A DNA stretch of 42,663 nt from JACCVL01 sp038232655 (GCA_038232655.1 JBBSNM010000013.1:1-42663); one strand, 5' to 3'; counted from the first letter of the stretch, positions 1 through 7,934 are shown. Notes: a model not told the origin generated them from the sequence alone. Made by a program: numbers and translations.

Positions 1-173
1 CCAACCGGCGCCGCGCGCCCCGTACAGGGGGCCGGCCGACGCTTTGCGTGGCGCGCACGCCTCGCAAAGGGTCGGTACGCCACGTTTACGTGGCGCGCGT
101 GCGGTGTCGAGGCTAGGTGGCGCGCGGGTACGGCGGCGTTAGGGGTGGCGGCCCTACCGTGTGCGGCGGCGGT
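1..173. other. Non-coding edge with two small hairpins
   Basis: I see no credible gene here. Two inverted repeats are visible. CTTTGCG (42-48) pairs with CGCAAAG (63-69) across a 14-nt loop. CGCCACG (78-84) pairs with CGTGGCG (89-95) across the loop TTTA. They could be remnants of a terminator for a gene left of the window, but neither is followed by a T run. Confidence 0.4.
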
Positions 174-285
174 TCAGCCGGGGTGAGTCAGCCGGGGTGA
201 GTCAGCCGGGGTGAGTCAGCCGGGGTGAGTCAGCCGGGGTGAGTCAGCCGGGGTGAGTCAGCCGGGGTGAGTCAGCTTGGGTGGG
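174..285. repeat. Tandem array of a 14-bp repeat
   Basis: Seven identical head-to-tail copies of TCAGCCGGGGTGAG fill 174-271 without spacers, followed by a degenerate eighth copy at 272-285. Each junction reads TGAGTCA, a 7-bp near-palindrome. The stop codon of the leftward TetR gene (272-274) lies in the degenerate copy, so the array directly abuts the 3' end of that gene. The unit is not a multiple of 3, and on the minus strand every copy contains TGA. Confidence 0.95.
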
Positions 286-892
286 TCAGCCGCGGCTCGG
301 TCTCGAGACGCGACAGGCCGTTCCAGGCCAGGTTGCACACGTGCGCGGCCACCACGTCACGGGCTGGCTCGCGAGCGTCCAGCCACCACTGTCCGGTGGT
401 GCCGACCATGCCGACGAGCATCTGGGCGTACATCGGCGCGTAGGTGGTGTCGAAGCCCCGCTCGGCGAACTCGCCCGCCAAGATGTGCTCCACCCGGCTC
501 GCGACGTCGCCAATGATCGAGACGAACGAGCCTGACGCCGACCCGACCGGCGAGTCGCGCACCAGGATGCGGAAGCCGTCAGGGTGTTGCTCGATGTAGC
601 CCAGCAGCTCGGCCGCCGCCTGTTCCAGCAGCGCTCGCGGCTGACCGGCGGTGAGTGCCGCCCGCATCATCGACAGCAGCTCTTGTACCTCGCGGTCGAC
701 GACCACGGCGTACAGGCCCTCCTTGCCGCCGAAGTGCTCGTAGATGACCGGCTTGGAGACCTCGGCGGTCGCGGCGATCTCCTCGACCGAGGTTCCCTCG
801 ACGCCGCGCGCAGCGAACAGGCCACGGGAGATCGCGATCAGCTGCTCGCGCCGCTCCGCGGCCGTCATCCGGCCGCGGGCGCCGCGCCTCAT
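272..892 (-). CDS. TetR/AcrR-family transcriptional regulator
   Basis: This is a one-component repressor with an N-terminal DNA-binding domain and a C-terminal ligand pocket. From ATG 892 (206 aa) the helix-turn-helix lies at about residues 34-54 and ends in the signature SKPVIYEHFGGKEGLY. The rest is an all-helical TetR_C-like domain. The reading frame extends upstream to a GTG at 982, which would add 30 residues. I prefer ATG 892 because it gives the usual family length, although neither start has a strong ribosome-binding site. The gene follows the desaturase gene on the same strand and probably shares its promoter, whose palindrome (2093-2112) is the best candidate operator. A TetR gene (Rv1019) sits next to glmU/mfd in M. 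tuberculosis as I recall. A role in fatty-acid desaturation control is inferred. Confidence 0.85.
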   Translation of the reverse strand: MRRGARGRMTAAERREQLIAISRGLFAARGVEGTSVEEIAATAEVSKPVIYEHFGGKEGLYAVVVDREVQELLSMMRAALTAGQPRALLEQAAAELLGYIEQHPDGFRILVRDSPVGSASGSFVSIIGDVASRVEHILAGEFAERGFDTTYAPMYAQMLVGMVGTTGQWWLDAREPARDVVAAHVCNLAWNGLSRLETEPRLTHPS

Positions 893-1011
893 GGGCTGCT
901 CGCGACCGGGGTCGTACGCTGCCGGTTCGCCCGCGGCCGACGGCCGTTCGGGCTCGTCCGACGTCGCGCGCTCTGCGGTCACGCTGTGCAGTGTGTCAGG
1001 TGCAGCCAGTC

Positions 1012-2058
1012 TCACCGGACGCCGGCGTCCGCGTCGGCCCGCTTGGCGGCGATCCGCTCGGCGACGGGCCACCGGACGTCACCGGCCCAGCCCAGCCGTT
1101 CGAACACCCAGATCAGCCGGGCCGAGGAGTCGACCTGCCCGGCCAGCACCCCGTGCCGCGCGCATGTCGGGTCGGCGTGGTGCAGGTTGTGCCACGACTC
1201 GCCAAAGCTGGGCACCGCCAGCCACCACACGTTGCCGGAGCGGTCACGGCTCTTGAACGGCTGGTTGCCGACGGTGTGGCAGATGGAGTTGATCGACCAG
1301 GTCACGTGGTGCAGCAGCGCCATCCGCACCAACGTGGCCCAGAAGAACGCGGTCAGCGCGCCCGCCCACGACATCGACAGCAGCCCGCCGAGCAGCGCCG
1401 GCGTCAGCAGCGACACCGCCGCCCACAGCGGGAACTGCCGCGACACGCGTACCAGGTCGGGGTCCTTCATCAGGTCCGGGGCGTAGCGGCGCAGCGGGGT
1501 CTGCTCGACGTCGAACAGCCAGCCCACGTGCGCGTACGCGAAGCCCTTGGCCAGGGCCCCCACCGACTCGCCGTAGCGCCACGGCGAGTGCGGGTCGCCG
1601 TCGCGGTCGGAGAACTTGTGGTGCTTGCGGTGGTCGGCGACCCAGCGGATCACCGGACCCTCGATCGCCAGGCTGCCGGCGACCGCCATCGCCACCTTGA
1701 GCGGCCGCTTGGGTCGGTAGGACTTGTGCGTGAACAACCGGTGGAATCCGGCGGTGATGCCGAGCCCGCTGACGACGTAGAACACCAGCCCGATCACCAC
1801 GTCGCGCCACCCGAGCCAGCCACCCCAGGCGACGGGTATCGCGGCCAGCACCGCGACGAAGGGCAGCGCGATGAAGACCGCGAGCATCACCCGCTCGAGC
1901 GCCGACTGCTGGTCACCGCCGAGGCTGCCGGCTGTCTGGGTGGCATCGCTGTCCCCGGCTGTCGGGGTAGCGGTGGTGGCCGGAGCGGGCGCCGGCGGTG
2001 CGCTGGTGGCAGGTGTCATCTGTCCTCGCATGGGTTCCGAGCCCGGTGATGCGGTCAT
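1012..2058 (-). CDS. Acyl-CoA/acyl-lipid delta-9-type fatty acid desaturase
   Basis: This is an integral-membrane di-iron desaturase that inserts a cis double bond into a saturated acyl chain and so adjusts membrane fluidity. The three histidine boxes are intact: HRLFTH at 106-111, HRKHH at 143-147 and HNLHH near 290. Hydrophobic segments flank the boxes as in the stearoyl-CoA desaturase family (DesA3-like). The full frame gives 348 aa. The first ~45 residues are a low-complexity Ala/Pro/Thr stretch. Internal ATGs at 2031 and 2019 are possible starts, and the last has GAGGA just upstream, so the true N-terminus may be 13 residues shorter. No electron-transfer partner (ferredoxin or ferredoxin reductase) is encoded nearby. 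The gene is first in a two-gene leftward unit with the TetR regulator. Confidence 0.9.
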   Translation of the reverse strand: MTASPGSEPMRGQMTPATSAPPAPAPATTATPTAGDSDATQTAGSLGGDQQSALERVMLAVFIALPFVAVLAAIPVAWGGWLGWRDVVIGLVFYVVSGLGITAGFHRLFTHKSYRPKRPLKVAMAVAGSLAIEGPVIRWVADHRKHHKFSDRDGDPHSPWRYGESVGALAKGFAYAHVGWLFDVEQTPLRRYAPDLMKDPDLVRVSRQFPLWAAVSLLTPALLGGLLSMSWAGALTAFFWATLVRMALLHHVTWSINSICHTVGNQPFKSRDRSGNVWWLAVPSFGESWHNLHHADPTCARHGVLAGQVDSSARLIWVFERLGWAGDVRWPVAERIAAKRADADAGVR

Positions 2059-2092
2059 ACCTGGGCCGCGCTGGCTACGCCTACGTCACCGT

Positions 2093-2121
2093 AACCTACG
2101 CTTGCGTAGGTTGGATGTCGA
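2093..2121 (-). promoter_or_regulatory. Desaturase promoter with embedded palindromic operator
   Basis: On the minus strand a -35 box TCGACA (2121-2116) and a -10 box TAGGTT (2098-2093) are separated by exactly 17 nt. A perfect inverted repeat, AACCTACGC-TT-GCGTAGGTT (2093-2112), covers the -10 box and most of the spacer. That is where a TetR repressor would block RNA polymerase. A similar half-site, CTACG, recurs just downstream (2075-2085). Transcription would start near 2086. Confidence 0.7.
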
Positions 2122-2145
2122 TCTGGCCGACCTCAGACCAGTCCG

Positions 2146-2151
2146 TACGCT
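2146..2151 (+). promoter_or_regulatory. Possible -10 box for tRNA-Gln/glmU
   Basis: TACGCT fits the actinobacterial TAnnnT pattern and lies 12 nt before the tRNA. No clear -35 box is seen. The call rests on position alone. Confidence 0.3.
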
Positions 2152-2163
2152 GAGGCCGTTCGT

Positions 2164-2242
2164 TCCCCGGTTGGTCTGTCGGCAGGGCCCGCCGCACTTT
2201 GAATGCGGACTAGCGACGTAGGTTCGACTCCTACCCGGGGAG
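2164..2242 (+). tRNA. tRNA-Gln (anticodon UUG)
   Basis: A cloverleaf can be folded. The acceptor TCCCCGG (2164-2170) pairs with CCGGGGA (2235-2241), with discriminator G, as is normal for Gln. The D stem is GGTC/GGCC. The anticodon stem CCGCA/TGCGG encloses the loop CTTTGAA with anticodon TTG (2199-2201). The T arm is GTAGG-TTCGACT-CCTAC. CCA is not encoded. The variable region is 9 nt, somewhat longer than the usual 4-5, and there is one extra base before the anticodon stem, giving 79 nt in all. The gene lies 40 bp upstream of glmU on the same strand. Confidence 0.88.
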
Positions 2243-2282
2243 CCCACACCCGGTGCCCGTGGTCGACCGAAGGAGCCGCCCC

Positions 2283-3863
2283 GTGCAGGTGCAGCCCGAG
2301 CAGGTGTACGCGGAGCAGGTCGATCCCCCGCCGCACGTCGACGCCGTCGTGGTGCTTGCCGCCGGTGAGGGCAGGCGCATGCACTCGGCGACCCCCAAGG
2401 TGCTGCACGAGCTCGGCGGCCGCAGCATGCTCGGCCACGTGCTGGCCGCCGCGGCCGGTGCGGGCGCCGCCGAGGTGGCGGTCGTGGTCGGGCACGGACG
2501 CGGGCGGGTCGAACCGCACGTCGCCGCGTGCCTGCCGGGCGCGCGGACGGCGGTGCAGGCCGAACAGCTCGGCACCGGACACGCCACCCAGGTTGGTCTC
2601 ACCGCGATCGAGGCCGAAACCGGCACGGCACTGGTGGTGATGGGCGACACCCCGCTGCTGCAGCCGGCGGCGTTGCGCGAGCTGGCGGCGCGGCACGCCG
2701 CCGGGGGGCATGCGGCGACGGTGCTGGCGGCCCGGCCGGTCGACCCGACCGGCTACGGCCGGCTGCTGCTGGACCCTGACGGCCAGCCGGCGGCGGTGGT
2801 GGAGCACAAGGACGCCACCCCCGACCAGCTGGCCATCGCCGACGTCACCACCGGGATGTACGCCTTCGACCTGGGCTGGCTGAGGACCGCGTTGCCCCGC
2901 ATCGACACCGACAACGCCCAGGGCGAGGTCTACCTGCCCGACGTGGTGGCGCTGGCCCGGGCGGACGGCCGCTCGGTGGGCCTGGTGCGCAGCGCCGACG
3001 CCACCCAGGTCGAGGGTGTCAACGACCGCGTCCAGCTGGCGACGATCGCGGCCGAGCTCAACCGACGCACCCTCGAGCACTGGATGCGGGCCGGCGTCAC
3101 CGCGGCCGACCCGGCGACGACGTGGGTCGACGTGACCGTCACGATCGACGCCGACGTACGGCTCCTGCCGGGCGTGCAGCTGCACGGGACCAGCACGGTC
3201 GCCGCGGGGGCGACAGTCGGCCCCGACTGCACGCTGACCGACGTGGAGGTGGGCGCCGGTGCCGCCGTCGTGCGCACCCATGGTTCGGGTGCGGTGGTCG
3301 GCGCCGGGGCCAGCGTCGGTCCGTTCGCCTACCTGCGGCCGGGCACGGTGCTGCTCGCCGACGCCAAGGTCGGCACCTTCGTCGAGACCAAGAACAGCCG
3401 GCTCGGGCCCGGCGCCAAGGTGCCGCACCTGTCGTACATCGGTGATGCCGAGATCGGTGCTGGCACCAACATCGGTGCCGGCACCATCACGGCCAACTAC
3501 GACGGCGTCGCCAAGCACCGCACCACGGTGGGCGACCACGTCAAGACCGGGTCTGACAACGTGTTCGTCGCCCCGGTGACGATTGGCGACGGTGCGGCCA
3601 CCGGTGCCGGCACCGTCGTACGCCGCGACGTGCCGCCGGGTGCGCTGGCGGTGTCCAGCGGGCCACAGCGCCACCATGAGGGCTGGACGGAGCGGAAGCG
3701 GCCGGGCACCGCGGCGGCGGTTGCGGCGGCTGCGGCCAGCACGGAGCCCGCCGACGTCGCGGCACACCGCGACGGTGGCGACGGTGAACCGGGTGCGGTG
3801 CGGCAGACTAGGGACCCGGCACCGCCAACGCCCTCCGGGCGGCCCGACGAGGGGACTCGTTAG
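2283..3863 (+). CDS. glmU: Bifunctional UDP-N-acetylglucosamine pyrophosphorylase / glucosamine-1-phosphate N-acetyltransferase
   Basis: GlmU makes UDP-GlcNAc for peptidoglycan and other envelope glycans in two steps: acetylation of GlcN-1-P, then uridylylation. The start is GTG 2283, chosen because GAAGGAG (2269-2275) sits 7 nt before it. A GTG ten codons upstream is less likely. The protein has 526 aa. The nucleotidyltransferase signature LAAGEGRRM is at 25-33, with PKVLH just after. The second half is a left-handed beta-helix of hexapeptide repeats. The acetyltransferase motif PHLSYIGDAEIG near residue 381 contains the conserved catalytic His, followed by NIGAGTITANYDG. The C-terminal ~60 residues are a low-complexity Ala-rich tail common in actinobacterial GlmU. 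The TAG stop overlaps the prs GTG by one base, so the two are translationally coupled. Confidence 0.97.
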   Translation: MQVQPEQVYAEQVDPPPHVDAVVVLAAGEGRRMHSATPKVLHELGGRSMLGHVLAAAAGAGAAEVAVVVGHGRGRVEPHVAACLPGARTAVQAEQLGTGHATQVGLTAIEAETGTALVVMGDTPLLQPAALRELAARHAAGGHAATVLAARPVDPTGYGRLLLDPDGQPAAVVEHKDATPDQLAIADVTTGMYAFDLGWLRTALPRIDTDNAQGEVYLPDVVALARADGRSVGLVRSADATQVEGVNDRVQLATIAAELNRRTLEHWMRAGVTAADPATTWVDVTVTIDADVRLLPGVQLHGTSTVAAGATVGPDCTLTDVEVGAGAAVVRTHGSGAVVGAGASVGPFAYLRPGTVLLADAKVGTFVETKNSRLGPGAKVPHLSYIGDAEIGAGTNIGAGTITANYDGVAKHRTTVGDHVKTGSDNVFVAPVTIGDGAATGAGTVVRRDVPPGALAVSSGPQRHHEGWTERKRPGTAAAVAAAAASTEPADVAAHRDGGDGEPGAVRQTRDPAPPTPSGRPDEGTR

Positions 3864-4843
3864 TGACCGGAATGAAGCGCACTACGAAGAAGAACCTGAT
3901 GGTCTTCTCCGGGCGAGCCCACCCCGAGCTGGCGTCCGAGGTCGCCGAGCAGCTCGGCGCCGGTCTGGTGCCCCAGGCGGCGTACGACTTCGCCAACGGC
4001 GAGATCTACGTCCGGTTCGAGGAGTCGGTCCGCGGCTGCGACGCGTTCGTGCTGCAAAGTCACACCGCCCCGATCAACCAGTGGGTGATGGAGCAGCTGA
4101 TCATGGTGGACGCGCTCAAGCGCGCCTCGGCCAAGCGGATCACGGTGGTGCAGCCGTTCTACGCCTACGCCCGGCAGGACAAGAAGCATCGCGGTCGCGA
4201 GCCGGTGTCGGCCCGGCTGGTCGCCGACCTGTTCAAGACCGCCGGCGCCGACCGCCTGATCGCCGTCGACCTGCACAGCTCGCAGATCCAGGGCTTCTTC
4301 GACGGCCCGGTCGACCACCTGATGGCGATGCCGATCCTGGCCGAGCACGTCGCTGCGCAGTACGGCGACGAGGATCTCGTGGTCGTGTCGCCCGACGCCG
4401 GCCGCATCCGCGTCGCCGAGCAGTGGGCCTCGCGGCTGGGTGGCACACCGCTGGCCTTCGTGCACAAGACCCGCGACGTGCACCGGCCAAACGAGGCCGT
4501 CGCCAACCGCGTCGTCGGCGAGATCCGCGATCGCACCTGCGTGCTGGTCGACGACATGATCGACACCGGTGGCACCATCGTGAAGGCCGTCGACGCGCTG
4601 CTCGACGCGGGTGCCGCCAGCGTCGTGGTCGCGGCCACGCACGCGGTGCTGTCGGGCCCGGCGGTCGACCGGTTGAAGAACTCACGTGCTCGCGAGGTCG
4701 TGGTCACCAACACCCTGCCGGTGGGGCCCGACCAGCGCTTCGACACCCTGACGTTGCTCTCGATCGCGCCGCTGATCAGTCGGGCGATCCGCGAGGTGTT
4801 CGAGGACGGCTCGGTGACCAGCCTGTTCGACGGGCGCGCCTGA
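3863..4843 (+). CDS. prs: Ribose-phosphate pyrophosphokinase (PRPP synthetase)
   Basis: The enzyme transfers pyrophosphate from ATP to ribose-5-phosphate, giving PRPP for purine, pyrimidine, His, Trp and NAD synthesis. In actinobacteria PRPP also feeds decaprenyl-phosphate arabinose. At 326 aa it has the usual length. The PRPP-binding loop DDMIDTGGT is at about 230-238. The catalytic flexible-loop motif ARQDKKHRGREP and the early FANGEIYVRFEESVRG segment are intact. GTG 3863 overlaps the glmU stop and follows GAGGGG by 8 nt. ATG 3872 is an alternative. The glmU-prs pair is a conserved actinobacterial operon. Confidence 0.97.
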   Translation: MTGMKRTTKKNLMVFSGRAHPELASEVAEQLGAGLVPQAAYDFANGEIYVRFEESVRGCDAFVLQSHTAPINQWVMEQLIMVDALKRASAKRITVVQPFYAYARQDKKHRGREPVSARLVADLFKTAGADRLIAVDLHSSQIQGFFDGPVDHLMAMPILAEHVAAQYGDEDLVVVSPDAGRIRVAEQWASRLGGTPLAFVHKTRDVHRPNEAVANRVVGEIRDRTCVLVDDMIDTGGTIVKAVDALLDAGAASVVVAATHAVLSGPAVDRLKNSRAREVVVTNTLPVGPDQRFDTLTLLSIAPLISRAIREVFEDGSVTSLFDGRA

Positions 4844-4867
4844 GCGCTGACCAGCGGCGGGCGAGAT

Positions 4868-5026
4868 TTTTCATCCGCCGACCGCCGGGGCTACCATCGT
4901 GCGGTTGCCTCGGCGAGGGGGAGTCCGCTCCCCGTGATCGACGCGGTCGTCGTATAGGTCGTCGCCGCACATCGCCGATGGCACCACCCGTACGCCGCCG
5001 CACCGCAGCCTGAGGAGAGTCCAACC
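4868..5026 (+). promoter_or_regulatory. rplY upstream region: promoter-like element and structured leader
   Basis: The 183-bp gap before rplY contains TACCAT (4892-4897, TAnnnT type) with a weak TTTTCA 18 nt upstream. Downstream are two consecutive perfect hairpins: GGGGAG-TCCG-CTCCCC (4918-4933) and CGACG-CGGT-CGTCG (4939-4952). A transcript from this promoter would carry a leader of about 120 nt before the rplY start. Such leaders can mediate ribosomal-protein feedback. No known motif is recognised here, so regulation is only a suggestion. Confidence 0.4.
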
Positions 5027-5713
5027 GTGGCCGAGATCCGCATCAAGGCAGAGACCCGCACCGAGTTCGGCAAGGGCGCCGCCCGGCGGGTCCGTCGCGC
5101 CGACAAGGTGCCCGCCGTGCTGTACGGCCACGGTGCCGACCCTCAACACCTGTCGTTGCCCGGCCACGACCTGATGCTGGCCCTGAAGAACCCCAACGCG
5201 CTGCTGTCGATCGACGTCGACGGCGGTGACCGGCAGCTCGCGCTGACCAAGCAGGTGCAGCGCGACCCGATCAAGGGATTCATCGAGCACGCCGACCTGC
5301 TGATCGTCCGCCGGGGCGAGAAGGTCACCGTCGACATCCCGGTCGTCGTGACCGGTGAGGCCGCGCCCGAGTCGCTGGTGGTCACCGAGACCGCTCAGCT
5401 GTCGGTCGAGGCCGAGGCGACCCATCTGCCGGACGCCGTGGAGGTCTCGGTCGAGGGTCTCGAGGTCGGGTCGCAGATCCATGCCGGCGATCTCTCGCTG
5501 CCCGCCGGCACGACGCTGGCTGTCGACGCCGCAATCCTCGTCGTGAACATCGTGGCGGCACCGACCGCCGCCGACGTCGAGGCCGAGCTGGCCGAGGCGG
5601 AGTCCGAGGTGGGCATCGAGCGGGACGAGGCCGAGGTCGAGGTCGAGACCGAGGTCGGCACCGCAGCCGACGCGGGCGACACCGGCGCCGACGCTGCCGC
5701 CGACGACGAGTGA
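5027..5713 (+). CDS. rplY: 50S ribosomal protein L25 (general stress protein Ctc type)
   Basis: This is a 5S-rRNA-binding protein of the large subunit. The N-terminal L25 beta-barrel (about 1-95) begins AEIRIKAETRTEFGKGAARR and includes the family motif VPAVLYGHG. The TL5/Ctc-type C-terminal domain (about 100-190) follows. The last ~40 residues are a strongly acidic Glu/Asp/Ala tail, common in actinobacterial homologues and of no known fixed function. The start is GTG 5027, 9 nt after TGAGGAGAG. The gene overlaps pth by 4 nt and has its own leader, so it is probably transcribed apart from prs. Confidence 0.95.
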   Translation: MAEIRIKAETRTEFGKGAARRVRRADKVPAVLYGHGADPQHLSLPGHDLMLALKNPNALLSIDVDGGDRQLALTKQVQRDPIKGFIEHADLLIVRRGEKVTVDIPVVVTGEAAPESLVVTETAQLSVEAEATHLPDAVEVSVEGLEVGSQIHAGDLSLPAGTTLAVDAAILVVNIVAAPTAADVEAELAEAESEVGIERDEAEVEVETEVGTAADAGDTGADAAADDE

Positions 5714-6336
5714 CCCCCAGTCCCGGCCCCGTCGTGGCCGAGACCGAGGCGACCCCGTGGCTGGTGGTGGGCCTGGGCAACCCCGGCCCGTCGTACGCCG
5801 GCACCCGGCACAACGTCGGACACCTCGTGGCCGACGTGCTCGCCGAGCGCATCGGGGCGTCGTGGCGCAGGCACCGAAGCGGCCGCGCGGACACCGCCGA
5901 GGGGCGGGTCGGCCCCCCCGGCGCCGCACCGGCGCCGCGGCTGGTCGTGATGAAGGCGCGTGCGTACATGAACGAGTCCGGTGGTCCGGTGGCGGCGGTC
6001 GCCTCCTATGCCTCGATCGGGGTCGCGCGGGTGGTGGCGGTGCACGACGAGCTCGACCTCGAGTTCGGAACGCTGCGGGTCAAGAGCGGTGGCGGTGACA
6101 ACGGGCACAACGGATTGCGGTCCATGCGCCGCTCGCTAGGCTCGGGTGACTTCACCCGGGTCCGGGTCGGCATTGGGCGTCCCCAAGGACGCCAGGATCC
6201 GGCGGACTACGTGCTGTCGACCTGGTCGAGCCAGCAGCGGCGCGACCTCGAGCTGGTCGTCGGTCGAGCGGCGGACGCGGTCGAGAATCTCACTGTGCGT
6301 GGTCTTATCGTCACTCAGAACGAGTACAACTCGTAA
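5710..6336 (+). CDS. pth: Peptidyl-tRNA hydrolase
   Basis: Pth releases peptides from peptidyl-tRNAs that fall off stalled ribosomes. At 208 aa it has standard length. The motif GLGNPGPSYAGTRHNVGH at 21-38 contains the conserved Asn (N24) and the catalytic His (H34). The second block DELDLEFGTLRVKSGGGDNG and the segment HNGLRSM are also present. The GTG start overlaps the rplY stop as GTGA. A GTG at 5734 is an alternative that would drop 8 residues. The gene ends the housekeeping block, and everything from 6337 onward is the polysaccharide locus. Confidence 0.96.
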   Translation: MTPSPGPVVAETEATPWLVVGLGNPGPSYAGTRHNVGHLVADVLAERIGASWRRHRSGRADTAEGRVGPPGAAPAPRLVVMKARAYMNESGGPVAAVASYASIGVARVVAVHDELDLEFGTLRVKSGGGDNGHNGLRSMRRSLGSGDFTRVRVGIGRPQGRQDPADYVLSTWSSQQRRDLELVVGRAADAVENLTVRGLIVTQNEYNS

Positions 6337-6379
6337 CATTGCGACCAGCGCGTAACTTCGCGTGACCAAAATCGTTGAC

Positions 6380-6463
6380 TTGCTGCCGACACGGTGCGTG
6401 CCTGCTTAGATCGTCAGAGTACGCGCCGAGACTTGACAACATCCACTTAGAGCAGCCAGGGGG
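6380..6463 (+). promoter_or_regulatory. Possible promoter and ribosome-binding site of the polysaccharide locus
   Basis: The 137-bp gap after pth is visibly less GC-rich than the genes around it. TGCTTAGAT (6403-6411) resembles an extended -10 (TGnTAnnnT), with TTGCTG at 6380-6385 at a long 20-nt spacing. A TTGACA at 6433-6438 has no -10 at the right distance. AGGGGGA (6458-6464) is the likely ribosome-binding site for the ATG at 6474. Confidence 0.35.
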
Positions 6464-6473
6464 ATTGGGACAC

Positions 6474-7934
6474 ATGACGCATGGCGCCGCGAGCCGCCAG
6501 GTGACGCTGAGACGTCGCCTGGGCGGCAAGGCGCACCCTGGTGCGGCGACGGGGACGCGAGCACTGGCGCCGGCCGGCAGGGGGATCCGGCCCGCCTCGG
6601 ACCGACGCCACGGCTCGTACGTCGTCGTCGAGGCCTTCGTCGTGACCGCCAGCGCGGCGGGCGGCGCGCTGATGCTCTCCCAGCACGGTGTGGTGATGGC
6701 CGCGCCGGTCCTCGCCGCGCTCGTCTTCTTGGTGGACACCGCGGCGACGCCCCCCTACGAGCGCTCGACCTCGCAGCGCCCCGCTCTTCGGCTCGGCACG
6801 CTGACGTGCATCGGGCTGCTGCTCGCCACGGTCACCGGCTTGCTGAGCGTGTCGGACGTGCGGCTGGCGCTCGCCTCGGTGCTGGGTGTGGCCGGACTGC
6901 CGCTGGTGATGCGCGCGGTGCTGCGGCTGCAGCGACGACCGCGGTCAGCGCTGCTGGTCGGCGACCGCATCGGGGTGTCACACCTGATCGCGCAGTGGGG
7001 AGCGTTGCCGGAGATCGACATCGCCGGCGTGTGCCTGAGCGAGCCCGAGGACTACGAGGGCGAGCAGCCCAGCGAGGTGCTCGGCTACCCCGTCGTGGGT
7101 GGGTTGGCAACGGCCGCCGACCTGGCTCGGCTGGACCAGCTCGACCAGGTGGTCGTGGTGCCCGGTCCGGCGCTCACCGCCTACGATGTGCGCCGGCTGA
7201 GCTGGGCACTCGAGGACTCCGACACCGAGCTCACCGTGGCCGCCGAGATCCACGGCGCGGCCCCGCGCCGCGTTGCACCGCGCCTGCTGGGCAGACGACT
7301 CGTCTTGTCGGTGCGCCCTAGCAGGCGACCGGCCATGGCCGACATGGCCAAGTCGCTGCTCGACCGGGTCGGTGGCGCGCTGGTCCTGGCAGCGGTAGCG
7401 CCGTTGCTGTTCTTCCTCGTGGTGGCCGTGCGGTTGGAGACGCCGGGGGATGGGTTCTTCACCCAGACGCGTGCCGGGCGAGACGGACGCCCGTTCGAGA
7501 TGTTCAAGATCCGCACCATGGTCGCCGACGCCGAGCAGCGCCGCAGTGAGCTGGAGGATCTCAACGAGGGCGCTGGGCCACTGTTCAAGCTGGCCCACGA
7601 CCCACGGGTGACCAAGATGGGCCGCCTCCTTCGCCGGACTTCGCTCGACGAGCTGCCCCAGTTGTGGAACGTCGTCCGCGGAGAGATGTCGCTGATCGGC
7701 CCCCGCCCGGCGCTGCCGCACGAGACGGCCGAGTACGACGACTGGATCAGGCGGCGGTTGAGCGTCAAGCCCGGCATGACCGGGCTGTGGCAGGTGAGCG
7801 GGCGGTCGCGGCTGGGGTGGAACGACGCCGTCCGGTTGGACCTCGACTACGTCGACAACTGGACCCTCGGTGGCGACCTGACCATCGCCAGCCGTACGGT
7901 CGGTGCGGTGCTGCGCCGCGACGGCGCGCTCTGA
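6474..7934 (+). CDS. Polyprenyl-phosphate sugar-1-phosphate transferase (WbaP/CpsE-like)
   Basis: This initiating enzyme moves a sugar-1-phosphate onto undecaprenyl- or decaprenyl-phosphate at the inner membrane face, the first committed step of polysaccharide repeat assembly. The start is ATG 6474 behind AGGGGGA (486 aa). The frame is open further upstream but has no start signal there. A basic N-terminus (1-45) precedes several membrane helices (about 45-145). A soluble Rossmann-like middle domain follows (about 150-285). The C-terminal bacterial sugar transferase domain begins with another hydrophobic helix (LVLAAVAPLLFFLVVAV) and carries MFKIRTM, DELPQLWNV and MSLIGPRPALP, all family signatures. 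The sugar specificity cannot be read from sequence. It is the first gene of a rightward run to 13370. Confidence 0.92.
   Translation: MTHGAASRQVTLRRRLGGKAHPGAATGTRALAPAGRGIRPASDRRHGSYVVVEAFVVTASAAGGALMLSQHGVVMAAPVLAALVFLVDTAATPPYERSTSQRPALRLGTLTCIGLLLATVTGLLSVSDVRLALASVLGVAGLPLVMRAVLRLQRRPRSALLVGDRIGVSHLIAQWGALPEIDIAGVCLSEPEDYEGEQPSEVLGYPVVGGLATAADLARLDQLDQVVVVPGPALTAYDVRRLSWALEDSDTELTVAAEIHGAAPRRVAPRLLGRRLVLSVRPSRRPAMADMAKSLLDRVGGALVLAAVAPLLFFLVVAVRLETPGDGFFTQTRAGRDGRPFEMFKIRTMVADAEQRRSELEDLNEGAGPLFKLAHDPRVTKMGRLLRRTSLDELPQLWNVVRGEMSLIGPRPALPHETAEYDDWIRRRLSVKPGMTGLWQVSGRSRLGWNDAVRLDLDYVDNWTLGGDLTIASRTVGAVLRRDGAL

Noticed and set aside
174..285. Iteron array of a replication origin, or a CRISPR
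   Set aside because: Units are 14 bp and unspaced, there is no rep or cas gene, and the neighbours are chromosomal housekeeping genes.
2133..3767. Long minus-strand frame across tRNA-Gln and glmU
   Set aside because: Composition is that of an antisense high-GC frame, it covers a tRNA, and glmU on the plus strand is certain.
4845..4871. Intrinsic terminator after prs
   Set aside because: CGCT-GACC-AGCG is only a 4-bp stem, and the T run (4867-4871) is about 10 nt away, so it does not form a canonical terminator.
6433..6438. TTGACA as the -35 box of the polysaccharide operon
   Set aside because: No -10-like hexamer is found 16-19 nt downstream. The matching region is the ribosome-binding site.
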